64,000 nucleotides of DNA. It comes from Streptomyces sp. NBC_01214. GTDB taxonomy: Bacteria > Actinomycetota > Actinomycetes > Streptomycetales > Streptomycetaceae. The DNA is taken from NCBI RefSeq assembly GCF_026340975.1, contig NZ_JAPEOS010000003.1:1612001-1676000 (forward strand). Direction: 5' to 3'. The notes under the pieces are model-generated. The model saw only the letters and a list, made by a program, of their open reading frames with translations, made no database searches and was not told the DNA's origin. Each line of letters begins with the position of its first letter. The stretch's first letter is position 1. The translations under genes were made by a program, and so were the position numbers. This document shows positions 33,057 through 41,084 of the stretch, one piece after another.

Positions 33057-33777
33057 GCCGAACGCTGAGTTGGGCGCCCAGCTCGTGGAACCCCAGAGCT
33101 ACGGCCACACGCTGTGATGGTTGGAGCCGCGCTCTCCACTGCGGCAGCAACCCGGCACCGAGGGCATGGGCCACTGCTGCGGACGCCACGGCCCGGGACA
33201 GGCGCCGGCCCCGACAGTGCGGGCTCACCAGCACACTCAGGTGGGCAACCGACTGCGGCCAGGAACGGTACCCGGCTGCGGCTACCACTGCATCGCCCCG
33301 GCGAAGGCAGAACGCGGGTGAAGAGATGTCCTCCAGACCGCTCTCGCCGGCCTCCTCCTCCCCGGCCAGGGCCAGCAGCGCGGCCAGGCCGCGATCACCG
33401 ATCGGCAACTGCTCGACGTCGGTTCCTCCATGCGCAGGAAGAAAGTCCTCCCGGCCGAGATAGAAGAGCGAAGCCGGCCCGAGAACATCGAGAACGGGCA
33501 GCACCGCACGCAGACGAGCGATGTCAACGACCTCTTCGTGGGTCATCTTCTTTGTGGCGTCGTCCACCATCCTGGCGGCCTGCACGCTCGGCGCAGTGAC
33601 GAGGGCGGCGTCACCGATCCGCACGAACCCGGTCCACGAAGGCGGACACAACTGCGACCCGGGCGCGACCACGACTTTTGCCCCTCCTGAAGGAGCCGGT
33701 GGACAGAACTCGACTGGCGCGCCCGCCAGCTCCGCCCAAAGCTCGCGGGCACGCAGGAGTAAGGGATCGTCAGCCAT
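32956..33777 (-). CDS. GNAT-like acetyltransferase with altered C-terminus
   Basis: The 273-residue protein resembles bipartite GNAT proteins: the C-terminal part has HLSVLVSPHCRGRRLSRAV, a degenerate acetyl-CoA loop (RGRRLS), then LLPQWRARLQPSQRVAVALG and FHELGAQLSVRL. The natural end is probably near SVRL; the last ~30 codons read into DNA that in another frame encodes the nucleotidyltransferase-like remnant, suggesting a deletion or frameshift at the junction. Start: ATG at 33777 before LLLRARELWAELAG. Substrate unknown. Confidence 0.65.
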   Translation of the reverse strand: MADDPLLLRARELWAELAGAPVEFCPPAPSGGAKVVVAPGSQLCPPSWTGFVRIGDAALVTAPSVQAARMVDDATKKMTHEEVVDIARLRAVLPVLDVLGPASLFYLGREDFLPAHGGTDVEQLPIGDRGLAALLALAGEEEAGESGLEDISSPAFCLRRGDAVVAAAGYRSWPQSVAHLSVLVSPHCRGRRLSRAVASAAVAHALGAGLLPQWRARLQPSQRVAVALGFHELGAQLSVRLGDVPLGRHGNDAGQHRGSSADCAATGQSRRVW

Positions 33778-33954
33778 GGCCGCATCCTGGCGTCTCAGCA
33801 GCCGGGGCGCGACCAGATTCCTCCCGGACAGCCGTACTGCACAACTCAGACCAGCCGTGACCGATTGAGTGCCCGCCACATCGCATGAGATGCGATGAGG
33901 AGCTGCCAGCTTGCACGAGACCGGACAGCATCCGGCTCGGTAGGCATGCGCGTG

Positions 33955-34857
33955 TCAGCTCGGTAGTGCGGCTTCGAGTTCCACCAGTTCTGCTGCCTCC
34001 AGTTCGATCTCCGCGGCCCGGGCCGAGTCCTGGATCGAGGCCGGGCGGCTTGCTCCCGGTACCGGGATGACCCTGGGGGAACGGGCCAGGAGCCAAGCCA
34101 GTGCGATCTGCTGCGGGCTGACGCCGCGCTCGGCCGCGACGCGGTGGAAGGCGGTGCCGACGGAGGTCGGGCCGGACGGGCCGGACGGGCCGGACGGGCC
34201 GTCCAGGGAGCTGCGCGAGATGCCGCCCAACGGGCTCCAGGGTAGGAAGGCCAGGCCGAGTCGGGTGCTCAGCTCCAGCGCGGGTTCGGTTTCGCGAACG
34301 GCGGGAGAGTACCGGTTCTGTACGGAGACGAGCGCATCTCCGAGGATGGCGTGCGCTTCCCTGATCTGCTCGGTGGACACGTTGGAGATGCCGGCGGCAC
34401 GGACGGTGCCGGCGTCGAGGAGCTCGCGCAGCGCGCCGACCGATTCTGCCCAGGGCACATCAGGGTCGGGTTTGTGCAGCTGGTACAGGCCGATGGCTTC
34501 CAAACCCAGGCGCTTGAGGGAGCCTTCGGCGGCGCGCTTGATATGGGCCGGAGTACCCGTGACGGTCCAGCCGCCGTCCCCGGAGCGGCCCCGGCCTCCT
34601 TTGGTGGCGATGAGGACGTTGGATGTGTCGCCGCTGTAGCGGGCGAGGGCGCGGGCGATGAGGAGTTCGTTGTGACCGCGCTCGTCGGCGTGCCAATGGT
34701 AGGCATCGGCCGTGTCGATGAGCGTGACGCCGGCGTCGAGGGCTGCGTGGATGGTCGCAACGGCTCGTTGTTCGTCCGGCCGGTGCTCGATGGACAAGGG
34801 CATGGCACCCAAGCCGATCGCGCTGACGCGGGTCTGTCCCAAGAGGCGGTATTTCAT
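33955..34857 (-). CDS. Aldo/keto reductase
   Basis: The 300-residue protein is an NADPH-dependent aldo/keto reductase (TIM barrel). The catalytic tetrad is visible: Asp48 and Tyr53 in LIDTADAYHW, Lys86 in IATKGG, and His128 in LYQLHKPDPD. It resembles the YajO/AKR11-13-type reductases acting on sugars or aromatic aldehydes; substrate unknown. A short GPSGPSGPSGP insert (34177-34205), formed by a 9-bp repeat, sits where the family has a variable loop. Start: ATG at 34857; the upstream extension to 34977 is low-complexity. Confidence 0.93.
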   Translation of the reverse strand: MKYRLLGQTRVSAIGLGAMPLSIEHRPDEQRAVATIHAALDAGVTLIDTADAYHWHADERGHNELLIARALARYSGDTSNVLIATKGGRGRSGDGGWTVTGTPAHIKRAAEGSLKRLGLEAIGLYQLHKPDPDVPWAESVGALRELLDAGTVRAAGISNVSTEQIREAHAILGDALVSVQNRYSPAVRETEPALELSTRLGLAFLPWSPLGGISRSSLDGPSGPSGPSGPTSVGTAFHRVAAERGVSPQQIALAWLLARSPRVIPVPGASRPASIQDSARAAEIELEAAELVELEAALPS

Positions 34858-35007
34858 CTGGTTCTGTTCTCCGGTGTGGTTCAGAGTGGCGGGGCTGCCG
34901 CGCCGGGCGGCCGGTGGGCGGCGGACGGCGCGGGAGAGTTGACGAGCATGGGCTTGGCGTGGCGCAGTGGCCGGCACCGCTTTCCCTTGACGGCCGCCAG
35001 GATGCGG

Positions 35008-35490
35008 TCAGTTCGACGTACCTCCGTAGACGTGCACGTGTGCGGAGTCGCGCTCCTCGAAGCGGATGTCGACCCGTAGGTGGTCGGCGCTGTCGTCCCC
35101 GGGGCCGCCCGCAGGGGCGGAGGGCCGAGAGCAGAGATCGGCATTGACGCAGTCACTCGTCACCCGCGCGTCGGGATACGTGCTGCGCAGCCATGCTTCC
35201 GCCTCTGTTCGTGGGGCCTGGAAGTCCATGTTGTACCAAGTGGTCTGCCACTGGCCCCTCGTGCACTGCCTGTTCCGTGCGGTCCCGGGAGGTTGGGCGG
35301 TTTGGAGGAAGTGGATGGCTTCACCGCAGGAGACCGGGTACTTCCCGTCCAGTTCCAGGTTGGCCTGGTACAGCCACCAGCTGGCGGACGTCAGGGCGGT
35401 CACCACTGCTCCGGCCGAGAGCCAGATCGCGATCCTTCTGCGCTGCGTGGACAAGGGAACTCCCAAAAGATGATCACTGAACATGTTCAA
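35008..35490 (-). CDS. Hypothetical membrane-anchored protein
   Basis: Residues ~17-42 (RRRIAIWLSAGAVVTALTSA and on) form one N-terminal membrane helix after a basic stretch. The ~115-residue remainder, with Cys in VSCGEAIHFL, RQCTRGQW and DCVNADLC, would lie outside the membrane. Four cysteines suggest disulphides. No family recognised. Start could be 35490 or 35484; a perfect 12-bp palindrome (35478-35489) overlaps both. It is divergent from the hydrolase at 35649. Confidence 0.7.
   Translation of the reverse strand: MNMFSDHLLGVPLSTQRRRIAIWLSAGAVVTALTSASWWLYQANLELDGKYPVSCGEAIHFLQTAQPPGTARNRQCTRGQWQTTWYNMDFQAPRTEAEAWLRSTYPDARVTSDCVNADLCSRPSAPAGGPGDDSADHLRVDIRFEERDSAHVHVYGGTSN
35478..35489. 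promoter_or_regulatory. 12-bp palindrome TGAACATGTTCA at a start codon
   Basis: A perfect palindrome covers the possible start codons of the membrane-anchored protein at 35008-35490. It could be an operator in the divergent interval 35490-35649. Confidence 0.3.
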
Positions 35491-35636
35491 TGATGCGTCT
35501 CGACTCCGGTTCGGTTCCGCGCTGGTCCTGGTCGGGCGTCAGGCGGTGCGCCGTCCGGTGGGGCGGGCCGGTCGTCATGTGGGGTGGTCCCGTCGAGCGT
35601 GGCGGACGGGTATCGACCTCGCAGCGGCCATGGACA

Positions 35637-35654
35637 TAGCATGTACTCATGAGT
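35637..35654 (+). promoter_or_regulatory. -10 box and palindrome at the start of the alpha/beta hydrolase
   Basis: TAGCAT (35637-35642) lies 6 nt before the ATG at 35649, fitting a leaderless transcript. The start codon is at the centre of a perfect ACTCATGAGT palindrome (35645-35654). Confidence 0.4.
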
Positions 35655-36524
35655 AACTTAATGGATGCGGCCGATCCGTCGGTCACTTTCGTCCTGGTCC
35701 ATGGATCGGGCAGCAATGCCTACGGCTGGTCTCCCGTAGCGGCCGAACTGGGCCTGCGCGGGCACCGCGTGGTCGCGGTCGACCTGCCCGGCCACGGCCC
35801 CGGCGCCTACCTTCCGCTCTCGTACCAAGCGCCGCAGGACCTGGAGCGGCTGCGCACGGAGCCCTCCCCGATCGCCGGGACGACCCTGGCCGACTGTGCC
35901 GCACATGTGGCCGCGGTGGTGCGGCGGGCACATCGCAACGGCCCGGTGGTCCTGGCCGGCCAGAGCCTGGGGGGTGTCACCGTGAACGCGGCGGCCGACC
36001 TGGTGCCCGAGCTCATCTCGCACCTGGTGTACGTCTCCGCCCTGTGCCCGTCGAAGCGGGCCTCGGTGAGCGAGCTGATGGCGACCCCGGAAGCGGCCAC
36101 GAGCTACATCTTCAAGATGACCCCCGTCCCCACCCCTCCGGAGCTCGGGGTCACCCGGGTCAACTGGCGGAGCAACGATCCGGCGTTCTTCCAGATCGCC
36201 AAAGAGGCGATGGCGGCCGACTACTCCGACACCGAGGTGAGGGCCATGCTCAACATCCTCGAACCGGACGAGTCGGCCGCGATCGGGGCGTCCGACGGTC
36301 GTGGTCTGGCGCACAAGTGGGGTCGAATCCCGCGCACGTTCGTGCGGTTCACCGAAGACCGGACGCTCCCACTGGCCCTCCAGGACCTGATGATCCGGGA
36401 GGCTGACGAGACGACCCCGGACAACCGCTTCCGCGTACGGTCCTTGGCCGCCCCGCACATCGGCCCCCGCGACCCGGCGCTGCTGGCGGACGAACTGGAG
36501 CGGGTGGCTCGACTCTGCCGCTGA
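35649..36524 (+). CDS. Alpha/beta hydrolase
   Basis: The 291-residue protein has VLVHGSGS (16-23) with the oxyanion HGS, DLPGHG (45-50), and the nucleophile elbow GQSLGG (104-109, Ser106). It resembles the esterase/hydroxynitrile lyase-like branch that acts on small esters, but the substrate is unknown. The catalytic His should be near the C-terminus, where AAPHIGPRDPALLADEL is the candidate. No signal peptide. A -10 box 6 nt upstream supports the ATG. A strong hairpin follows the gene. Confidence 0.88.
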   Translation: MSNLMDAADPSVTFVLVHGSGSNAYGWSPVAAELGLRGHRVVAVDLPGHGPGAYLPLSYQAPQDLERLRTEPSPIAGTTLADCAAHVAAVVRRAHRNGPVVLAGQSLGGVTVNAAADLVPELISHLVYVSALCPSKRASVSELMATPEAATSYIFKMTPVPTPPELGVTRVNWRSNDPAFFQIAKEAMAADYSDTEVRAMLNILEPDESAAIGASDGRGLAHKWGRIPRTFVRFTEDRTLPLALQDLMIREADETTPDNRFRVRSLAAPHIGPRDPALLADELERVARLCR

Positions 36525-36590
36525 GCAGGAGGCGCGTCTCCTCGTCGGAACCCGGCCAGTAGCCGTTCCCGGCACAGGTCCGGCGCAGGT

Positions 36591-36616
36591 CCGGCGGCGG
36601 TCGAGACCGCCGCCGG
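36591..36616 (+). terminator. Strong hairpin after the alpha/beta hydrolase
   Basis: CCGGCGGCGGTC and GACCGCCGCCGG are perfect 12-bp arms separated by GA, 67 bp past the stop codon. No T-run follows. Confidence 0.5.
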
Positions 36617-36737
36617 AACGGGCCCCCTCGTAGCGCGCCTCCAGCTCGTTGACCGCATGCGCGTCGGTCAGCTCCCGCGGAAACGTGTGAACTCGTTGGC
36701 CTCGTCGGGGTGGTCCTTCAACCAGAACGGGGCTAGG

Positions 36738-36750
36738 ACAACCTGGTTGT
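36738..36750. promoter_or_regulatory. ACAACC-T-GGTTGT operator-like repeat
   Basis: A perfect 6+6 inverted repeat (ACAACC, T, GGTTGT) lies 67 bp before the DUF5959 gene. Repeats of this kind are common operators of TetR- or MarR-type repressors, but no regulator adjoins. Confidence 0.3.
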
Positions 36751-36816
36751 GTCACAAAGAGCGGTTCAGCAGCATGAGCCCTGACAGATGTCGGTGAGCG
36801 GAGCAGAGGGTACGCA

Positions 36817-37269
36817 GTGGATTTGATCAGCCTCTCGGATGGCGACAACAGCTTCCGGGTGAGGGTGCTGGGGCGTAGCTCAGCGGGCTTGCTCCATCTT
36901 CACGACCGGCTCGACGCGGAGGTCCTCGTCACGAGCAGCTTCGTCACCGGCCGCTTGGCCATGACGCTGATCCCTTCCGACCTGGAGGACTGGTCGCGGG
37001 CGCTGGACGAACTCGCTGGCGGGCGCGACGTCTGCTGGAGGGACGACGATCACAGCCCCGAGATCAGAATCCAGCCGCGCAACGAAGAGCACGGGTGCGT
37101 CGCTGTCCGCGTGGAAGATCTCGGCATTTCGTGCGCCTCCGTCTTCCTTCCCATGGGCCTTCAGGACGGATGGATCGACGAACAACGGAGGCTTCTCGAG
37201 CTGGTCCGCAAGCAGTGGCCGAGCGAGGTCCTCGAGTCCTCACCGGGTGTCTACGAGTGGCGGCGCTGA
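36817..37269 (+). CDS. DUF5959 family protein
   Basis: The opening MDLISLSDGDNSFRVRVLGR and the central FVTGRLAMTLIPSDLEDWSR are typical of DUF5959, a family of ~150-residue Streptomyces proteins of unknown function. The ending SSPGVYEWRR also fits. The GTG start has GAGGG ~7 nt upstream. Not associated with an obvious operon. Confidence 0.85.
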   Translation: MDLISLSDGDNSFRVRVLGRSSAGLLHLHDRLDAEVLVTSSFVTGRLAMTLIPSDLEDWSRALDELAGGRDVCWRDDDHSPEIRIQPRNEEHGCVAVRVEDLGISCASVFLPMGLQDGWIDEQRRLLELVRKQWPSEVLESSPGVYEWRR

Positions 37270-37630
37270 CCTGCTGCCGACCGGCGCCGGCAGATGATGA
37301 CGCATCCGAGGGTGGGGAGGGCTTCGCGGACGGTCGTACGAGTTCGCGAACACCCGCAGTACTATCCCGCTGACCTGCGCAGACGCGATCACACGCCGAC
37401 GGGTCATCAGATCGGGTTCTAGCACGGTGTTCCACTGCTTCCACTGCTTGCGCTGGATCCTTGATCTTGGTCTCTGCCCCCACCCGGAAACCGGCTGTCA
37501 CGGCGGGGCCGGTGCGCGCTGGCGCAACCCCGTCACCGGAGGCGTCGCGTACCTCGCCATCCGCCATCCGCCATCCGCCGTCTGCCGACCCCGCCGCCGA
37601 ATCCGACTACCCGAAAGGACCCAACGCCTG
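37270..37630. other. Gap with short tandem repeats
   Basis: No gene is evident. Four near-copies of ATCCGCC lie at 37557-37585. AAAGGA at ~37614 may serve the gene at 37631. Confidence 0.4.
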
Positions 37631-38101
37631 ATGTCCCTATGGACTTCGATCGTTGCCGTGCTCGGTACCCTCGCCGGTGCCCTGACCGCCGGACTCCTCC
37701 AGCACCGTTCAGCACGCACCGCCCGCGCCGAGGAGCGCGCGGACAGCCACCGCCAGGACCAGCTCGGCGCCGTCACCGACTTCGCGGCCGCCCTGGACGC
37801 GCACCGCTCGGCGATGTTCCATCGGGAGCGTCTGGCCCTGGCCGAAGCGGGTACCGAGCACCAGCTGGAGGCCCAGACGAGGTCCCACGACACCCGGGCG
37901 GCCATCACCGCGCCCCACATCCGCCTTCAGGTCCTGGTCCCCGAGCTGGCCGGCCCCGCTCAGCAGGCCGCAGATGCCACGTACGCGCTGCGCAAGGCTG
38001 CCGACCGGACCGAGCTGGACGCCCAGCGGCATGCAGCCAAGGAAGCATCCGGCACGTTCATTGCCGCGGCTGCAACGCTGCTGAGTCCCAGCAACCGATG
38101 A
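37631..38101 (+). CDS. Membrane-anchored coiled-coil protein, pRL2-23-like
   Basis: The 156-residue protein has one N-terminal membrane helix (MSLWTSIVAVLGTLAGALTA), then charged helices rich in Arg, Glu and Ala, probably a coiled coil (HRSARTARAEERADSHRQDQ). This is the pattern of the pRL2-23-type proteins that occur on Streptomyces plasmids and integrated elements; their role is unknown. Start by position of the hydrophobic stretch and AAAGGA 11 nt upstream. Confidence 0.7.
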   Translation: MSLWTSIVAVLGTLAGALTAGLLQHRSARTARAEERADSHRQDQLGAVTDFAAALDAHRSAMFHRERLALAEAGTEHQLEAQTRSHDTRAAITAPHIRLQVLVPELAGPAQQAADATYALRKAADRTELDAQRHAAKEASGTFIAAAATLLSPSNR

Positions 38102-38739
38102 CCGGAGCTCGGTGTGGGGGAGTCGTCGGCGACGGCGAACTCGGCGCCGCGGCTGGCTCCCAGACATCAAGAGCCGGCCAGCTGAGGCACTCCCGCGCCT
38201 TCCTCGCCGACACGACCCGAACTGGCCCCCGCCTGCTGCCTCAGCGAGACCCGGGGCGACACGGCATGACCACCACCGCCAAGGAGCCTGGCACCGGCCC
38301 CATCGGCCCCATCGGCCCCACCGCCCGTGCTGTGCGGATCCGTACATGCCGCGGCACGGAGTCTTGGGACCGCCGCCCGGTGGGGAGCCGCAATCGAGGT
38401 CGAAGTCAACCCTGTCCGCCCGCCCTCCGCCGGTGGGGAGGGCCTGAGTAGGGCGTGAAGCGGCAGACCAGGGCGAGACTCCAGCCGCCGTGCTCGTGTC
38501 GCGGACCGTTCCCCGGGCCGGCGCCGAGAGCGGGTGCCGGGCAGTCGTCGTCACCACGCGCCGCCCCTGCACCACAACCGGGCCGCCTCGACGACACGCC
38601 CAGGTGAACGAACGCCCCCAACGCCCTGCCCGCCGCGGCGGCCGATCGTGGGTACTGCACGAGCCGGCCGGGCCTGCGAGCGCGCCGGGCGCGTCGGGCG
38701 GTGCCACGATGGTCGGAAAGATCGAAGGCGGGCGGTGGC
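38102..38739. other. Gap before the MFS gene, no recognised gene
   Basis: Frames on both strands are shadows with no known family. A tandem GGCCCCATC (38298-38320) is present. The interval should hold the promoter of the transporter. Confidence 0.4.
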
Positions 38740-40140
38740 ATGAGCACATCCGCACAGGCGGATCCGGGCAGGGGGCTCTTCTCCGGGCGCGACCGGGCGG
38801 TGATCGCGGCCGCGGCCATCTCCATGCTGCTGGTGCAGATGGACTGGTTCGCCCTCAACCTCATGCTCCCCGTCATCGCCCGCGACTTCGGCACCCCCAC
38901 CACGGATCTCCAGTGGCTGGTCAGCGGCTACATGCTCGCTCTCGGCGCCCTCATGATCACGGGTGGTCGGGCCGCCGACCTGCTCGGCCGGCGGCGCGTC
39001 CTCGTCACCGGGCTGCTCGGCTTCGGCGTCGTTTCCGTCGTGTGCGCTGCCGCCCAAAACACCGCGTGGCTCACCACGGGCCGGGTCGTCCAGGGATGCA
39101 CGGCCGCCCTGATCTTCCCCGTCTCCGTCGCGGTGGTGACGGCCTACTTCCGCGACGCCCGCCAGGGCCGGGCCGTCGCCACCGTCCTCGCCTTCAGTGC
39201 CATCGGCACCGCCCTGGGCCCCTTCATCGGAGGTGCCTTCGCCGAACACGTCAGCTGGCGTGCCGTGTTCCTGCTGAACGTGCCCTTCTGCGTCGCCGCC
39301 ACCGTACTCATGCTGCGCTACGTCCCCGAGACCCGGGACGAGGAAGCCGCCCGGGGCCTGGACCTCCCCGGGGTCATCTCGCTCGCGGCCGGGCTGAGCG
39401 CAGTCATGATCGGGGTGGACCAGGGCCAGCACTGGGGCTGGAGCTCGCCCGCGACCCTGGGCTGCTTCGTCGGCGGGGCCGCGCTCCTGGCCGTGTTCGT
39501 ACGACTGGAGCGGCGTACCGCCGAACCCCTCCTCGACCTCGCGCTGCTGCGCAACCGCCCGTTCGTCGTCATCACGCTGGCCGGCTCGCTGTCCAACATC
39601 GTGTACTGCCTGGTCGCGGTGCTGTCCGCGCTCTACCTCCAGCAGGCCCGCGGGCTCTCCCCGCTCGACTCCGGACTGGTCTTCCTGTCCCTGTCCGTCG
39701 GAGCCGGAGCCGCCAGCTATGGGGCGGGTCACCTCGCACAACACAGGCGCCCCGAATCGCTGATGGCCGCAGGGATGCTGCTCTGCGGCGTCAGCCTGTT
39801 CGCCCTCACTTGGGCCACCTCGCTCGCCCTCTACACTGCGATCTTCGCCGTGGTCGGCCTCGGCGTGGGCCTCGGCTGGGCACTGACCAATGTGGCCACC
39901 CAGTCCTACGTGCCCGCGAACCGGCTCGCCGCCGCTTCGGGCCTCGTCCTGACCTCGTTGGTGTTGCTCGGAGCCGTGGCGGTGGCCGTGGCCTCCACCG
40001 TGCTGGAAGTGATCAGCGGCTCCGCAGGCAGTGCGGCCTCCGACGGCCCCGCCATCGAGTTGGTCCTTCGTGCCGCCGCCCTGCTCTCGTTGCTCGGGGC
40101 GGCCGCACTGGGGGTGCTCGTGCGCCGGGTCAGGGTCTGA
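38740..40140 (+). CDS. MFS drug-efflux transporter, DHA2 type
   Basis: The 466-residue protein has about 14 membrane helices. Helix 1 begins VIAAAAISMLLVQMDWFALN, in which Asp replaces the usual DxTIVNVALP context. The conserved A motif GGRAADLLGRRRVL follows helix 2, and the C-motif-like IGTALGPFIGGAFAEHVSWR lies in helix 5. These are the marks of proton-coupled multidrug exporters of the EmrB/QacA type. Start: ATG at 38740 after GAAGG. It lies ~0.9 kb upstream of the lanthipeptide cluster in the same direction, but the gap makes a common operon unlikely. Confidence 0.9.
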   Translation: MSTSAQADPGRGLFSGRDRAVIAAAAISMLLVQMDWFALNLMLPVIARDFGTPTTDLQWLVSGYMLALGALMITGGRAADLLGRRRVLVTGLLGFGVVSVVCAAAQNTAWLTTGRVVQGCTAALIFPVSVAVVTAYFRDARQGRAVATVLAFSAIGTALGPFIGGAFAEHVSWRAVFLLNVPFCVAATVLMLRYVPETRDEEAARGLDLPGVISLAAGLSAVMIGVDQGQHWGWSSPATLGCFVGGAALLAVFVRLERRTAEPLLDLALLRNRPFVVITLAGSLSNIVYCLVAVLSALYLQQARGLSPLDSGLVFLSLSVGAGAASYGAGHLAQHRRPESLMAAGMLLCGVSLFALTWATSLALYTAIFAVVGLGVGLGWALTNVATQSYVPANRLAAASGLVLTSLVLLGAVAVAVASTVLEVISGSAGSAASDGPAIELVLRAAALLSLLGAAALGVLVRRVRV

Positions 40141-41084
40141 TACGGCGGGCGGGCACCGCCCCGTTCGCGCCGGTGCCCTCACCCCGCTGCCCTCGCCCCG
40201 CTGTCCCCGCCCTGGTACCGCAGGTCACGCGGTGTGCCGTGCGCGAAGGCAGTGGCACCCCGTGGCGGGATCCGGTGCGCGGATCCGGCCCGGGGCGGCC
40301 GCGTCCGTACCGCTGCGCAGGCGCACGCGACCGGGCGCACGTTCGTCATTGTGCGCCGGTGTCCCCCCAGCGCTCGGCCCGGGCCGACATGCGCGCACCG
40401 CACGCCTCGCCCGCATCGGCCACATCAGAGGTCGCCAGATGCATCGCCAAACCCGGAAAACCAAAATTCGTCAATTGAGTCATTATCCGGCGACCCCCGA
40501 AGTGTCGTTGAATATTAAATAGTGTGAGTAGATGCAGCTCACGTTGCTGATCGTGGAGGTCTTGCTGCTTCGATTCGCACCCCTTCGCTGGTTGGGGCGA
40601 TGGCGGAATCGAACTCTTTTCCGCGGGGCGGGCGAGGGGGAGGCTGTACGGCGGAAGTTCGGGCCGATAGCTTTCGCCGTGGTCGCAGAAGTGGCTCATG
40701 GTCAATTCATCGTTCGATCCACTCCAGGGAGTCAGCTGTGACTAAGGTGAGAGCGGCGCCCCCTGTTGCCGCACGTGAAGGGGCTGTTGGGGGAGGCGGG
40801 GTCAGTGTTTTCCGCAGTTGACCTGAATCGATACAGAACGCCCTGTGGGATTCGGGACGAAACAACTATCCGCCTGATGAAACCAGCCATTCCATCGAAC
40901 GCGTAGAGCATTTCGGGCTCGTTGATATCTGCGCGCCTCACATTGCGCCGGACTGCACCAACTTTCGTCGCAACAACACCATGCGCTCGTGGAACCGAGC
41001 AACTTCCATCGAGTTCAAGGTGTACGTTTCTTCGTGCCGAAGGCATATTTTGACCAGCGGTTTTCGCCGTTGAGAGGGACGCGC
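40141..41084. other. AT-richer intergenic region before the lanthipeptide genes
   Basis: From ~40440 GC content falls clearly, with tracts such as GAATATTAAATAGTG (40510-40524). No gene with ribosome binding site and coding bias is present on either strand. It probably contains the promoter of the lan cluster; the minus strand has a possible -35 TTGACG near 40475. Confidence 0.45.

Noticed and set aside
40346..40480. Small minus-strand peptide (MTQLTNFGFPGLAMHLATS and on) as a second RiPP precursor
   Set aside because: No ribosome binding site, no modifying enzyme on that strand and no leader/core pattern.
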